This document shows, one piece after another, positions 52,185-61,430 of a stretch of 64,000 nt of DNA. Numbering within the stretch: the stretch's first letter is position 1; every line of letters begins with the position of its first letter. Position numbers and translations under genes: made by a program. The notes below the pieces were generated by a model. That model was not told the DNA's origin. It ran no database searches and saw nothing but the letters and a program-made list of their open reading frames with translations. The stretch is taken from the NCBI RefSeq assembly GCF_014648095.1, contig NZ_BMQL01000003.1, positions 186,001-250,000 on the forward strand. The letters are read 5' to 3'. The DNA comes from Deinococcus ruber. GTDB lineage: Bacteria > Deinococcota > Deinococci > Deinococcales > Deinococcaceae.

Positions 52185-53105
52185 ATGACGCACGACTTGC
52201 CCCAATCCCTGCCCCTTATCGTGAGTGCCGGAGAAGCGCTCACCGACCTCGTGACCACCGGAGCCAACACCTGGGCTGCCCACCCGGGCGGAGCGGGCTG
52301 GAACGTGGCGCGGGCGGTGGCGGCTCTGGGAACGTCCAGCGCGTTTGCCGGGGCGGTGGGGCAGGACAATTTCGGAGACGACCTGTGGGCGGCGTCGCAG
52401 GCGGCGGGTCTCGACCTGCGCTTCATGCAGCGTGCGCCCCAGCCGACGCTGCTGGCGGTGGTGTACAGCGCCAATCCGCCCGCGTACCGCTTTCTGGGCG
52501 AAAACAGCGCCGACCTGCACTTCGATGCTGCGCGGCTTCCGGAGGGCTGGCAGGGCGCGGCCCGCTGGCTGCATCTGGGCGGCATCAGTCTGGCGCGGCA
52601 ACCGCTGGCAGGCAACCTGCTCGACCTGATGCGCTCGGCACAGGCGGCAGGCGTCAAGATCAGTTTCGATCCCAACGCCCGCATCGTGCACAGCGATCCG
52701 TCGTATCGCCCGGTCTTCGAGACGGTGCTGCGAAACAGCGACCTGATCAAGCTGTCCGACGAAGACCTGCGCTTCTTCTTTCCCGGTCAGGATGAAGACA
52801 GCGCTCTGCGAACCCTGCGCGGCCTGAATTCGCAGTCGCCCATCGTCATCACGCGGGGGGGCGACGGAGCCACGCTGTACCACGCCGCCGGAAGTGCCAG
52901 CCTGCCCGCCCCGAAGGTGCAGGTGGCCGACACGGTGGGCGCAGGCGACGCCCTGTGCGCCGGGCTGCTGGTAAGCGCCACCGAGCAGCCGAGTGCCCTG
53001 TGGACGCAGCATCTGGCCTTCGCGCTGCGGGTGGCGTCGGCGGCATGTTCGCGCCCCGGTGCGTACTCGCCCACCCGTCAGGACGTGCAGGCGCTGTTTC
53101 CCTGA
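52185..53105 (+). CDS. PfkB-family carbohydrate kinase, probably fructokinase
   Basis: 306 residues. Ribokinase-family landmarks are GEALTDLV near the N-terminus, [17 protein letters not shown] (substrate-binding Gly-Gly motif, about 33-49), ISFDPNARI, and the anion hole plus catalytic base in [16 protein letters not shown] (about 247-262). The GEALTDL and DPN motifs resemble fructokinases (EC 2.7.1.4), but other sugars are possible. Leaderless promoter. Confidence 0.9.
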   Translation: MTHDLPQSLPLIVSAGEALTDLVTTGANTWAAHPGGAGWNVARAVAALGTSSAFAGAVGQDNFGDDLWAASQAAGLDLRFMQRAPQPTLLAVVYSANPPAYRFLGENSADLHFDAARLPEGWQGAARWLHLGGISLARQPLAGNLLDLMRSAQAAGVKISFDPNARIVHSDPSYRPVFETVLRNSDLIKLSDEDLRFFFPGQDEDSALRTLRGLNSQSPIVITRGGDGATLYHAAGSASLPAPKVQVADTVGAGDALCAGLLVSATEQPSALWTQHLAFALRVASAACSRPGAYSPTRQDVQALFP

Positions 53106-53220
53106 GCGGAATCCTTCCTGAGCTGCGTTCCTGCCCGGCCCGAATTCTGAATCTTCTGTGCACACTTTCAGAAGGCCGAAACTATACCTTCTGGCAACAC
53201 TGGCGTGCTTTACTACGGGC

Positions 53221-53556
53221 ATGATGAAACCTGCTGCGGTGCTGATGCTTCTTCTCGCTGGAACTTCGTTCGCTGCTGCCAACGTCAAGCACGGCATGAC
53301 GATCTACACCACCAACTGCGCCGGGTGCCACGGAGCCAAGGCACAGGGCGGCGTGGGGCCGAGTCTGCACGAGGCGGCGGGCTGGAAGTTCGCGCTGTTC
53401 CAGCGGGCCATGCTCAAGGATGTCGATGACAAGGGCGTACCGCTCAAGGCCCCGATGCCCAACTGGGGCAAGGTCGGTTTTGCGGGCGATCACGGCAAGG
53501 CACCCACCAAGGCCGAGATCACCGATTTGCAGGCATACCTCAAGACCCTGAAGTAA
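53221..53556 (+). CDS. Monohaem c-type cytochrome
   Basis: 111 residues from the ATG at 53221. The signal peptide (AAVLMLLLAGTSFAAAN) is followed by one CAGCH haem-binding motif (about residues 35-39) in HGMTIYTTNCAGCHGAKAQGG. MPNW and a late Met supply candidate sixth ligands. It is a class I cytochrome c, acting in electron transfer at the outer face of the membrane. Length is normal for a small soluble cytochrome. An 18-bp hairpin follows. Confidence 0.92.
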   Translation: MMKPAAVLMLLLAGTSFAAANVKHGMTIYTTNCAGCHGAKAQGGVGPSLHEAAGWKFALFQRAMLKDVDDKGVPLKAPMPNWGKVGFAGDHGKAPTKAEITDLQAYLKTLK

Positions 53557-53586
53557 CGCTCGCTGCACCATCAGAAGAAACCCACT

Positions 53587-53630
53587 CAGAAGCGTTCCCA
53601 GGCCCGGTAGGAGGTCTGGGGACGCTTCTG
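53587..53630 (+). terminator. Stem-loop after cytochrome c gene
   Basis: An 18-nt arm (53587-53604) pairs with 53613-53630 with two mismatches. It has no T tract, so it may be a processing or Rho-assisted signal. Confidence 0.5.
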
Positions 53631-53746
53631 ACTGTGGAATCCAGCGCCCCAGCTTCACTCCCGAAGCGTCAGCACCGATTTTGAAAGGTTGAGCTGCGCC
53701 CGCACCCGGAGACAGGGAAGCGGGCGTTTCCGCACGGCTGCATTCT

Positions 53747-54649
53747 TTACTTCTTTCGCCATGCCCCGGTCAGCTCGCGGGGACGCACGCGGGTATAGCC
53801 GCCCGGCAGCGACAGTTCGCGGTTGGTCACGAAGGTAGACACGCCCAGGTCGGCGGCCCGTTCGATGGCGAAGCGGCGCAGTGCCGGAGTGTCGGCGTAG
53901 TCCAGCGCATAGATGTCCAGCCGGTGCCGCCGCGCCTGATTGACCAGCACCTCGGTGTAATGCAGTTCCTGGGGGGTATGGATGCGGTAGCTGCCGCTCT
54001 GGCCGCTGCCTGCCCAGGTGGTCGAGAGCGGTTCGATCAGCACGCCGTTGACGACGCGCCGAAGCCGGTGCAGCAGCGAAAAGCCCCGGTTGGCGAGCAG
54101 ATAGCTGTCCACTCCGGCCCAGTGGCGCACCGACCGCACCAGCCGCAACATGGCGCGGGTCTGGCGCAGATTGCGCGAGGCGCTGTCGAGCGTATCCAGA
54201 AAAAAGCCGTCGTACTCGGGAGCGCCCGCCACCTGGTTATAGATGTGTGCCTGCCACGCCGGGTGCGCGGCGTCTACCAGCGCGGTATTCCAGTCGGCAT
54301 TGCGCTCGCCGCTGTGCCACGGTGCGTCCTCGCCGGGGTCTTCGCCCAGACTCAGATACGCCAGCACCTGCACGTTGCGGCGCTGCAACCAGCGCACCTT
54401 TTCGGGTGTGAAGTGGCCCGGCTGCACCACCACCTTGGCAAACTTCGCCAGCGTGGGCAGTGCGCCGGGGCCGTAATACACCGCCAGCGGGCGGCGCGGG
54501 GCCACGCGTCCGTCTTCCTCGGCCTGAAGCGACGTGGCAGCCTGCTGGACAGCCAGAAGATGATCTTGACGTGCCTGATATGGGTCTTCCTGGCGCAGGC
54601 TGCGGCTGTGCAGGCGATCAGGCCCTGAGGTGTTCATCTGGCGATTCAT
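53747..54649 (-). CDS. GH114-type (endo-alpha-1,4-polygalactosaminidase-like) hydrolase
   Basis: 300 residues. RPLAVYYGPGALPTLAKFAKVVVQP, VLAYLSLGEDPGE, GFFLDTLDSASRN and VLIEPLSTTW follow the TIM-barrel pattern of the GH114/TM1410 family. Its acidic residues at the strand ends (Asp in FFLDTLD, Glu in LIEPL) are the likely catalytic pair. GH114 enzymes cut alpha-1,4 galactosamine polymers such as Pel and galactosaminogalactan. GGGAGG precedes the ATG by 7 nt. No signal peptide or membrane anchor is visible; the first ~50 residues are polar. Last gene of the exopolysaccharide locus. Confidence 0.8.
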   Translation of the reverse strand: MNRQMNTSGPDRLHSRSLRQEDPYQARQDHLLAVQQAATSLQAEEDGRVAPRRPLAVYYGPGALPTLAKFAKVVVQPGHFTPEKVRWLQRRNVQVLAYLSLGEDPGEDAPWHSGERNADWNTALVDAAHPAWQAHIYNQVAGAPEYDGFFLDTLDSASRNLRQTRAMLRLVRSVRHWAGVDSYLLANRGFSLLHRLRRVVNGVLIEPLSTTWAGSGQSGSYRIHTPQELHYTEVLVNQARRHRLDIYALDYADTPALRRFAIERAADLGVSTFVTNRELSLPGGYTRVRPRELTGAWRKK

Positions 54650-54708
54650 GGTGCCGCCTCCCGTGGGTCATCCGTGATTTGGGTTCCTTGTTGATTCTCC
54701 GGCGACCA

Positions 54709-54740
54709 CGCTGCTGGCCGGGTCCGCTGCTGGCCGGGTC
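54709..54740. repeat. 16-bp tandem duplication between deacetylase and hydrolase genes
   Basis: CGCTGCTGGCCGGGTC occurs twice head to tail (54709-54724 and 54725-54740). Confidence 0.7.
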
Positions 54741-54794
54741 GCTGGAAGATTGGTTGCTCGGGTGCCAGCTCTGCGCCCCGCGACGGTGTACGGT

Positions 54795-56900
54795 TCAGGG
54801 AACGAAGATGAAGGTGGTCTGCCCGGCTCCCAGCTGCACGCGGCTGATGGTCTTGCCCGCATACAGGCTGAGCGTGCCGCCGATGCCGCCCGTCAGGTAC
54901 GCGGCCCCGCCGCTGCCCGATTTGATGGTGGCGATGTGCAGCAAACGGTTCCAGCTTCCGGTCGTGCCGCTCTTCATATAGCTGGTGTGATCCTTGACGT
55001 AGGCTCCCAGATCGTCCCAGCGCAGAGTATTGAGCGGCAGAGTGCTGTACGAGGCGTACTTTTTGAGGGTGGCGGCTTCCCAGTCGTAGGCCAGGCTGTG
55101 GCCGGGGGCGTACTGGCGCAGATTGGGCTGGTGCATGTAGTGCGGGAAGGCGGTGCCGCTCAGCCAGTGCGACAGCCCGATGTCCGATTCCTTGTCGAGA
55201 ATCTCGCTGAAGCTCAGGTTGTGATCCCAGAAGGGAAACGTTCCGGTGGGGCCATACACCGAGTTGTACGCGGCGGCGGATTCGTCGGGCGTGGTCACGT
55301 CGTAGAAGATGTTGGTGGGCCAGCGCGGCACCAGGAAGATGCCGGAATTCAGCGGGTGGGTCACGCCGCAGATGGAGCAGGTGGAATCGTACTGGCTGAC
55401 GACCGAGTGGTTCGACGGAATGAACTGAGCGCCGTTGTTCACCGCCGCCTGGAGGAAGTTGGGATTGCTCGCCCCCAGGCCGTAATCGGTCTTCAGGCCG
55501 TCTCCGGCGGGGTTGTAGTAGCCCAGCCCCGACATGTCGCCGCTCAGAATCACCTTTTTGCTCATGTTCAGTCCGAGCTGCGTGCCAACAGTCAGGTTTT
55601 TCGACAGTTCGCCGCTGGCGTCGGTCAGGTTCAGGAAGTCCATGTAGGCGTGGTCGTAGGTGTGGCTCACCCAGTCGAAGGTGTTGCTCAGGGTGCGTGT
55701 CGCGGCGGTCAGCGGATCGCTGAGGGTCAGCGGATAGCTGCACTGGTCGAAGGTGGTGGCGTCGGTGGCAGCACACACTCCGTTGAACATCATCGAGAAA
55801 CGGAAGGCGTTGGCGGCGGGGTACTGGGCGTGCAGGGCGTTCTGCTGCGCGGGCAGTGCCAGGGCGTCGCTGGCCGAGATGCGGAAGGCGTCGGGCATCA
55901 GGGTCTTGGTGACAGCATTGAACTGGTCGTCGGGCAGGAACCAGTCGTCGATATCGAGCTGATTGAAGCGGCGGTAGTCGCCCAGATACACGCCCTTCGT
56001 CAGCCAGTTGACCAGGCTGTACCCGAGCAGCTCGGTGTGCAGCAGGTAGGGATTCTGCGCGAAGGTCAGGGCCAGTCGCTCACGGCCTGCGGTGGTCGAG
56101 GTGGCGGCCAGCACGCGCCCGCTGGCATCGGTCAGCAGCGGGGTGGTGGTCACGCCCGCCACGGGTGTCAGGGTGGCCGGGTAATTGTAGGCGTAGCGGA
56201 TCGGCAGGCTGATAGTGGTCTTCAGGTCGGTGAAGACGCTGGAACCGCCCGCTGCCAGCCGAGCATCGGCGGTGCCCGACGCGGCCCCGGCGTCGCGCAG
56301 GCCGTAATCTTCCGGCACACTGCCGGGGTAGGTGTACAGCGAAAGCTGCCGAACCTTGTAGGCCGCCTCGTAGTTCCACAGGGTATTCCAGCCCGCCGAG
56401 TCCAGCCCGCTGACATACGCGCCCGACGTATTGACGTATGACAGGCTGCCGCTGGTCAGAATCACGCCCTGATATCTGCCGGTGCCGTCCGGGGCGACTA
56501 GCGAATCACTGGTCAGCGCCGTGCTGGCGGTGTCGATCACGTCGTAGGGAACGCCCGCCTGATCAAGCATGCTTTTGGCCGAGGCGATGCCGAAATCTCC
56601 GCTGCCTGCCGACAGAATCAGCACTTTCAGAGCCACGACTGCGGTGTTGGCATTGACCGCCAGCGGCTGAATACTCGGTTCGATCCGCATTCCGGCGAGC
56701 GTGGGCAGCGGGTGCAGGGTGGTTCCGTCGGGCAGTGCGGGCCGCGACGGTGCAGGCAGGTTCCTGGGCGCGGTCGCGGTGGGCGTGCTGGGAACAGAAG
56801 GTGTCTGGCTGGAAGAGGGCGCGTTGCAGGCGGCGAGCAGCAGCAGGCCGCCCAGCGTCAGGGTCGCCTGTGCAGCGGTTCTGAATCCGAGGTTCTTCAT
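54795..56900 (-). CDS. Agd3-like polysaccharide deacetylase lipoprotein
   Basis: 701 residues from the ATG at 56900. Lipobox LLLLAAC (Cys at about residue 25), then a Ser/Thr/Pro linker, a Rossmann-like/CBM segment (VALKVLILSAGSGDFGIASAKSMLDQAG to about residue 260), and a catalytic barrel with RFNQLDIDDWFLPDDQF (metal Asp residues) and FDWVSHTYDHAYMDF (His motif). These match the Agd3/CE18 deacetylases that N-deacetylate galactosaminogalactan, and resemble the deacetylase part of PelA. The start overlaps the upstream epimerase's TGA by 4 nt. It is lipid-anchored and so acts on the polymer outside the membrane. Confidence 0.82.
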   Translation of the reverse strand: MKNLGFRTAAQATLTLGGLLLLAACNAPSSSQTPSVPSTPTATAPRNLPAPSRPALPDGTTLHPLPTLAGMRIEPSIQPLAVNANTAVVALKVLILSAGSGDFGIASAKSMLDQAGVPYDVIDTASTALTSDSLVAPDGTGRYQGVILTSGSLSYVNTSGAYVSGLDSAGWNTLWNYEAAYKVRQLSLYTYPGSVPEDYGLRDAGAASGTADARLAAGGSSVFTDLKTTISLPIRYAYNYPATLTPVAGVTTTPLLTDASGRVLAATSTTAGRERLALTFAQNPYLLHTELLGYSLVNWLTKGVYLGDYRRFNQLDIDDWFLPDDQFNAVTKTLMPDAFRISASDALALPAQQNALHAQYPAANAFRFSMMFNGVCAATDATTFDQCSYPLTLSDPLTAATRTLSNTFDWVSHTYDHAYMDFLNLTDASGELSKNLTVGTQLGLNMSKKVILSGDMSGLGYYNPAGDGLKTDYGLGASNPNFLQAAVNNGAQFIPSNHSVVSQYDSTCSICGVTHPLNSGIFLVPRWPTNIFYDVTTPDESAAAYNSVYGPTGTFPFWDHNLSFSEILDKESDIGLSHWLSGTAFPHYMHQPNLRQYAPGHSLAYDWEAATLKKYASYSTLPLNTLRWDDLGAYVKDHTSYMKSGTTGSWNRLLHIATIKSGSGGAAYLTGGIGGTLSLYAGKTISRVQLGAGQTTFIFVP

Positions 56901-57925
56901 GAGGCGGGCTGCTCCTTTAGGGCGGTGCGCTCTTTGGGGGTGCGCGGTGAGACGGTGGGATACGCGGCGGCGGTCTGAAGGATGCTGGAAGACACCGGAG
57001 TGCCCGAGGTCAGGGGGCCTTCCAGCGGGCGCAGGTGAGCGGGTGCGCTGCCGCGCCACAGTTCGCGCAGGGCGTCGGCCTGGCTGTAGCACGGTTCCCA
57101 GCCCAGCGCCCGCATGCGGCGGATATTGGCCTGCTGCCACGGCACCGCTTCCGAGCGCGAGGAACCCGGCGCAGTTTCGGCCAGCACGCCCCGGTATCCG
57201 GCGATGTCGGCCAGCGCTTCTACCAGGTCACGCGAGCGCGTCGGGCGGCCCGAACCCACGTTCAGCAGCGTGGGGGCGCTGTTCAGGCCCGCCACGAGCA
57301 CCACCGCCCGCGCCACGTCGCGCACGTCGAGGTAATCGCGCACGCTGCCCAGTGGTCCGAAAGTCAGCTGAGTTCTGCGTTCCAGCCGGGCGGCCCGCAG
57401 TCCGGCGGCGGCCCGGCCCGGCAGTGTGGCCTCGCTCTGTCCGGCCCCCAGCGGATTGAACACGCGCAGCACCGAACCCTGTGCCTGTCCGCTGGCAAAT
57501 GCCAGATCGAGCAGCTGGGTGCCTGCCAGCTTGCTGAGGCCGTAGGTGCTGAGCGGGTGCGGGTGGGCGCGTTCAGAGAGCGCGGTGCCGTGTTTGCTGC
57601 TGCCGTACTCGGCTCCCGAGCCCAGGTGAACCAGCCAGGGCGTGCGCCCCAGCCGCGTCAGCACCTGAAGCAGCCGGGCGGGGAGCAGGGCGTTTGCCTC
57701 CAGCAGTTGCTCGGCGTTGCCGGTGGTGCGCCCGGCACAGTTCACGATCACGTCCGGCTGGTTGTCCAGAATCAGGGCGTCCCAGGCAGCATCGGAGGCG
57801 GTGGTCAGGTCGAGGATGCTGCTGGGCGGAGCCACACTGACCGCAAATTCTGGATGCAGTTCCAGCCGGGCACGTACCTGGCTGCCGATAAACCCGTGAC
57901 CACCGAGTAAGAGGAGGCGTTTCAC
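56897..57925 (-). CDS. NAD-dependent nucleotide-sugar epimerase/dehydratase
   Basis: 342 residues. LLLGGHGFIGSQVRARLE is the NAD-binding glycine motif (about 5-22), VIVNCAGRTTG follows, HLGSGAEYGSS holds the catalytic Ser and STYGLSKLAGTQ the YxxxK. VFNPLGAGQSE and DYLDVRDVARAV are typical of extended SDRs such as UDP-sugar 4-epimerases. It probably shapes the nucleotide sugar for the adjacent polymer; substrate uncertain. The C-terminal ~40 residues are polar and unlike the family core. Coupled by ATGA to the deacetylase gene. Confidence 0.85.
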   Translation of the reverse strand: MKRLLLLGGHGFIGSQVRARLELHPEFAVSVAPPSSILDLTTASDAAWDALILDNQPDVIVNCAGRTTGNAEQLLEANALLPARLLQVLTRLGRTPWLVHLGSGAEYGSSKHGTALSERAHPHPLSTYGLSKLAGTQLLDLAFASGQAQGSVLRVFNPLGAGQSEATLPGRAAAGLRAARLERRTQLTFGPLGSVRDYLDVRDVARAVVLVAGLNSAPTLLNVGSGRPTRSRDLVEALADIAGYRGVLAETAPGSSRSEAVPWQQANIRRMRALGWEPCYSQADALRELWRGSAPAHLRPLEGPLTSGTPVSSSILQTAAAYPTVSPRTPKERTALKEQPAS

Positions 57926-57933
57926 GGCGGCCC

Positions 57934-58713
57934 TCAGTTAGGCGACCCGCCCAGGCGCACGTCGGCCCCGGCAAAGGTCTCCTGAAGAAAGGGGGCGCTG
58001 CCGAACTGCGGCATCAGAATCGGTTGCAGCGTGCTGAACTCCGCGTTGGCGCGGTCGTAGTCTTCCGGGCGGCCAATGTCGAGCCAGTACCCGGAAAAGG
58101 CGTAGCTGGCGGGGTGCAGATTTCTGCTCAGCAGATCGAGAATCAGATTGTCGAAGCCGAAGGGCTGGCCCGCCGGATACGGGCGCAGCGTGTCCTGTGA
58201 GAAGCCGTAGATGCCCATGCTGACCGAGAAATCGAAGACCGGCTTCTCCCGGAAGCTCATGATTTCGCCGTCCTGAATATCGAGCACCCCGAACTCGCTG
58301 CGAACTTCCCGCGAGTACGTCGCCACCGTGACCGGCGCGTGTGAGGCGATGTGGGTGTGCAGCAGATCGGCGTAATTCAGGTCGGTCAGCACGTCGCCGT
58401 TCATCACCAGGAAGTGTTGCGGCAGGCTATTCAGTTCGCCCAGCAGCGGCCCGATGGTACCGAGCGGCGTGGTTTCCTCCAGGTAATTCACGCTCAGGCC
58501 CCAGCGGCTGCCGTCGCCCACGAAGGCCCGGATCAGCGGCCCCATGTGCCCGATGGCGAGCGTGACGCTGCGAAAGCCGTGATGAGACAGCTGATGCAGC
58601 ACGATCTCCAGAATCGAAAAGCGGTCACCGATGGGCACGAGCGGTTTGGGCACACAGGTGGTGTAGGGGCGCAGACGGGTACCTTTTCCTCCGGCGAGAA
58701 TCACTGCATGCAT
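57934..58713 (-). CDS. Sugar-1-phosphate nucleotidyltransferase
   Basis: 259 residues. AVILAGGKGTRLRPYTTCVPKPLVPIGD is the nucleotide-binding loop with the pyrophosphorylase signature (about 3-30). FLVMNGDVLTDL holds the metal-binding Asp, and GVLDIQDGEIMSFREKP and SMGIYGF follow. It makes an NDP-sugar; glucose-, mannose- or N-acetylhexosamine-1-phosphate are all possible. AAGGAG precedes the ATG. It lies 8 nt before the epimerase gene in the exopolysaccharide locus. Confidence 0.9.
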   Translation of the reverse strand: MHAVILAGGKGTRLRPYTTCVPKPLVPIGDRFSILEIVLHQLSHHGFRSVTLAIGHMGPLIRAFVGDGSRWGLSVNYLEETTPLGTIGPLLGELNSLPQHFLVMNGDVLTDLNYADLLHTHIASHAPVTVATYSREVRSEFGVLDIQDGEIMSFREKPVFDFSVSMGIYGFSQDTLRPYPAGQPFGFDNLILDLLSRNLHPASYAFSGYWLDIGRPEDYDRANAEFSTLQPILMPQFGSAPFLQETFAGADVRLGGSPN

Positions 58714-58881
58714 GCTGGTCTCCTTGGGCGCGGCTGGATAGCTGAAGTGGGCGTCTGAATGGCTGGGGCAGCTCTCTGGCGTGTGTTACAACTTCGTAAA
58801 ACCTGATCCACGCGGCGTCAATGCGCTTCTCATCTGAGCGGCAGGGCACTGGACTGCTGAACGGGGGTGCGCGGGATTACT

Positions 58882-59877
58882 TCAGACCGAGTACATGCCG
58901 GGCTTGTAATGCGCCAGATTTCTGGGATCGACGAACCACGCGCTCGTCTGCTCCAGCCCGGCCCGCAGTGGGAAACGCGGTTGCCATCCGGTCAGGCGGC
59001 GCAGCTCACCGCTGTCGCTCACCAGGCGCATCACCTCCGAGGCGTCGGGGCGCAGCCGCTGATCTTCCTGCTCCAGTTCGACGCGTTCGCCCATGATGTC
59101 GGCAATCGCCAGCGCCAGATCGCCCACCGAGATTTCGGTGCCGGTGCCGGTATTCAGCGTGCGGCCCACCACGCGCTCGGCGGCGGCGTTGCCCACCGAG
59201 ATGAACGAATCGGCGGTATCGGTCACGAAATTGAAGTCGCGGGTGGGGGCCAGCGAGCCGATCTTGACCACCGGGCGACGTGCCGCGATCTGCGAGATGA
59301 TGGTGGGAATGACGGCGCGGGCCGACTGGCGGGGGCCGTAGGTGTTGAAGGGGCGCAGCGTCACCACCGGCAGGCCGAACGACAGGTGGTAGCTCTCGAC
59401 CAGTTTGTCGGCCCCCACCTTCGACGCCGAGTACGGCGACTGCGCCTGAAGCGGGTGGGTTTCGTGAATCGGTACGCTGCGGGCAGTGCCGTAGACCTCG
59501 CTGGTGGAGGTGTGTACCAGGCGGGGGGTTTGCAGGTCGCGGGCGGCTTCCAGCACGTTCAGCGTGCCGATCACGTTGGTCTGCACATACGAGTGAGGAG
59601 CCTGATAGCTGTACGGAATGGCGATCAGGGCCGCCAGATGGTACACCACCTCCGCGCCGCGCATGAACTCGCGCACCGACACCGGGTCGCGCACGTCGCC
59701 CAGCACCACCTCGACGTTTTCCATCACCTCCGGCGACAGTTGATCGAGCCACCCCCAGCTGTTGAATGAGTTGTACAGCACCATGGCCCGCACTTTTACG
59801 CCGCTCTGAACCAGCGCTTCGACCAGATGCGACCCGATAAATCCTTCTGCTCCGGTAACTGCGACGAGTGTGCTCAT
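58882..59877 (-). CDS. NAD-dependent 4,6-dehydratase (LegB-like)
   Basis: 331 residues. AVTGAEGFIGSHLVEALVQSG (glycine motif), then LYNSFNSWGWLDQL, a stretch characteristic of LegB-type UDP/GDP-N-acetylglucosamine 4,6-dehydratases. The catalytic region is STSEVYGTA with YSASKVGADKLV (YxxxK), and RPFNTYGPRQSARAVIPTII follows. It would give a 6-deoxy-4-keto amino-sugar nucleotide. AGGAGG 6 nt before the ATG at 59877 sets the start. Part of the exopolysaccharide locus. Confidence 0.88.
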   Translation of the reverse strand: MSTLVAVTGAEGFIGSHLVEALVQSGVKVRAMVLYNSFNSWGWLDQLSPEVMENVEVVLGDVRDPVSVREFMRGAEVVYHLAALIAIPYSYQAPHSYVQTNVIGTLNVLEAARDLQTPRLVHTSTSEVYGTARSVPIHETHPLQAQSPYSASKVGADKLVESYHLSFGLPVVTLRPFNTYGPRQSARAVIPTIISQIAARRPVVKIGSLAPTRDFNFVTDTADSFISVGNAAAERVVGRTLNTGTGTEISVGDLALAIADIMGERVELEQEDQRLRPDASEVMRLVSDSGELRRLTGWQPRFPLRAGLEQTSAWFVDPRNLAHYKPGMYSV

Positions 59878-59959
59878 GAATTTCCTCCTGCCGGATAGGC
59901 GATGAACGGACGAACGGAAGTTCTGCGGCGGCTCAAACATTCAGATGAGTGGAGAGAGA

Positions 59960-61393
59960 TCAGCTCAGATTGCGGATGTCGTGCAGGGCGTTCCAGGTGC
60001 CGAGCATCAGCACGGTCAGCAGCACCGAGGAACTGAGGGTGTAGCTGGCGGTGACGTTGAAGTCGAACCGGATCAGGGTGAACTGCGTGACCACCGCCAG
60101 CGACCACAGCAGCAGCGTGCGGGGCAGCAGGCTGAAATTGATCAGCAGCCCGCTCAGCAGCATCGCCAACGCGACCTGAACGTGTCCGGCCAGCAGCAGC
60201 AGCGGCGGGCGCTCCAGGCCGAAGGAGGGCGCGAGCCACACCAGCACGTCGTACAGTGCCAGCAGCACCGCGCTGTAGCTCAGGCAGGCGAACAGTACCT
60301 GCATGATGGCCCGCCCCACGATCTGCGCCACGCTGTCACGCGAGCGGGTTTCAAGGCGCAGAACGCCGTGGATGCGGCGCAGCGTCACCTCCATCGCGCC
60401 CATGCTCAGCACCAGCGGGGCCAGGCTCCAGCCGCTGCCCTGAAGCACCTCTGTCCCGTGGCTCAGCAGCAGGCCCATCGTCAGGAAGGCGGCGCTCAGC
60501 CAGCCGTATCCGGCAAACGGCAGCGATTTCAGCACCAGATACCGCGCTTTGGGCAGCGCCGACAGCCGGGTGGGCAGCCGCACGTCGGCCACACGCAGCG
60601 CCGTCAGCAGCGGCAGCCCCACCGCCAGCGTCAGAATCACGGCGGGCAGCGTCCAGGCCTCCAGACCCAGCAGGCCCGGCACTGCCAGGCGCACCAGCAC
60701 CAGCAGCAGGGCGGGCAGCAGCGACAGCAGCAGCAGCAGTTCGCGGCCCAGCACCAGCAGCGTGGTGGCCGCCGCCAGATACACGGCAATCGCGGTCGCC
60801 ACCAGTGTCACGTGCAGCACGTCCTGGTGCAGCACCAGCGCCAGCAGCGCGGCCAGGACGCTGGTCATCAGCACCACCACCGCGCCGCCGCCGCGCAGCA
60901 GTTTTCCGGCCACCGTGCGGCTGGCGGCCAGCCCCGCGTAGCCCAGGTACGACATGCTCTGCATCCAGCCCCAGCCGAACAGCGACGCGATCAGCAGGGC
61001 GGTGGTGGCTCCCTCGCCCCAGCCCAGGCTCAGGGCCGCCGGACTCCACAGCGCGGGCAGCAGATAGATCAGACCGCGAATCAGGTCCTGCGGCCAGGTG
61101 CGCTTCAGCGGCGACATCATCGGGGGCAGCGCGGCGGGCTGAGGGCGGTACGGCACCATGGTAAACAGCCGTTCTGCCGCCGAGAAGACCGTGTGTTCCC
61201 CGAAGCGCTCCCATACCATCGCGTCGGTGAAGCCCTCCGATTCCAGGATGGCGGCCAGTTCCTGCGGTTGCAGCGCCCCCACACACGCGGCGTCGAGTTC
61301 ACGCGACAGCTTCTTCAGCGGGTCTTTCGAACGCCGCTCATCTTCCGTTATCAGCAGATCGGCAGGGGTGTGCAGGTCGCTCGACAGGGTCAT
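59960..61393 (-). CDS. Polytopic membrane protein, candidate polysaccharide exporter (PelG position)
   Basis: 477 residues. A cytoplasmic N-terminus of ~100 residues includes LQPQELAAILESEGFTDAMVWERFGEHTVFSAAERLF. About ten hydrophobic segments follow (from LIRGLIYLLPALW onward), rich in Leu, Ala and Val. Size and position next to a PelF-like transferase suggest the role of PelG, the flippase-like Pel exporter, but I cannot see a PelG signature and this remains inference. GGAGG lies 9 nt before the ATG. It is 37 nt downstream of the pelF-like gene. Confidence 0.72.
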   Translation of the reverse strand: MTLSSDLHTPADLLITEDERRSKDPLKKLSRELDAACVGALQPQELAAILESEGFTDAMVWERFGEHTVFSAAERLFTMVPYRPQPAALPPMMSPLKRTWPQDLIRGLIYLLPALWSPAALSLGWGEGATTALLIASLFGWGWMQSMSYLGYAGLAASRTVAGKLLRGGGAVVVLMTSVLAALLALVLHQDVLHVTLVATAIAVYLAAATTLLVLGRELLLLLSLLPALLLVLVRLAVPGLLGLEAWTLPAVILTLAVGLPLLTALRVADVRLPTRLSALPKARYLVLKSLPFAGYGWLSAAFLTMGLLLSHGTEVLQGSGWSLAPLVLSMGAMEVTLRRIHGVLRLETRSRDSVAQIVGRAIMQVLFACLSYSAVLLALYDVLVWLAPSFGLERPPLLLLAGHVQVALAMLLSGLLINFSLLPRTLLLWSLAVVTQFTLIRFDFNVTASYTLSSSVLLTVLMLGTWNALHDIRNLS

Positions 61394-61430
61394 ACGGCTG
61401 CGCCTCCGGTGTGCTGTTTCGGTTCCGTGT

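Noticed and set aside
54750..56441. 563-codon plus-strand ORF
   Set aside because: Antisense shadow of the Agd3-like deacetylase, with Val/Gly/Gln-rich composition and no start signals.
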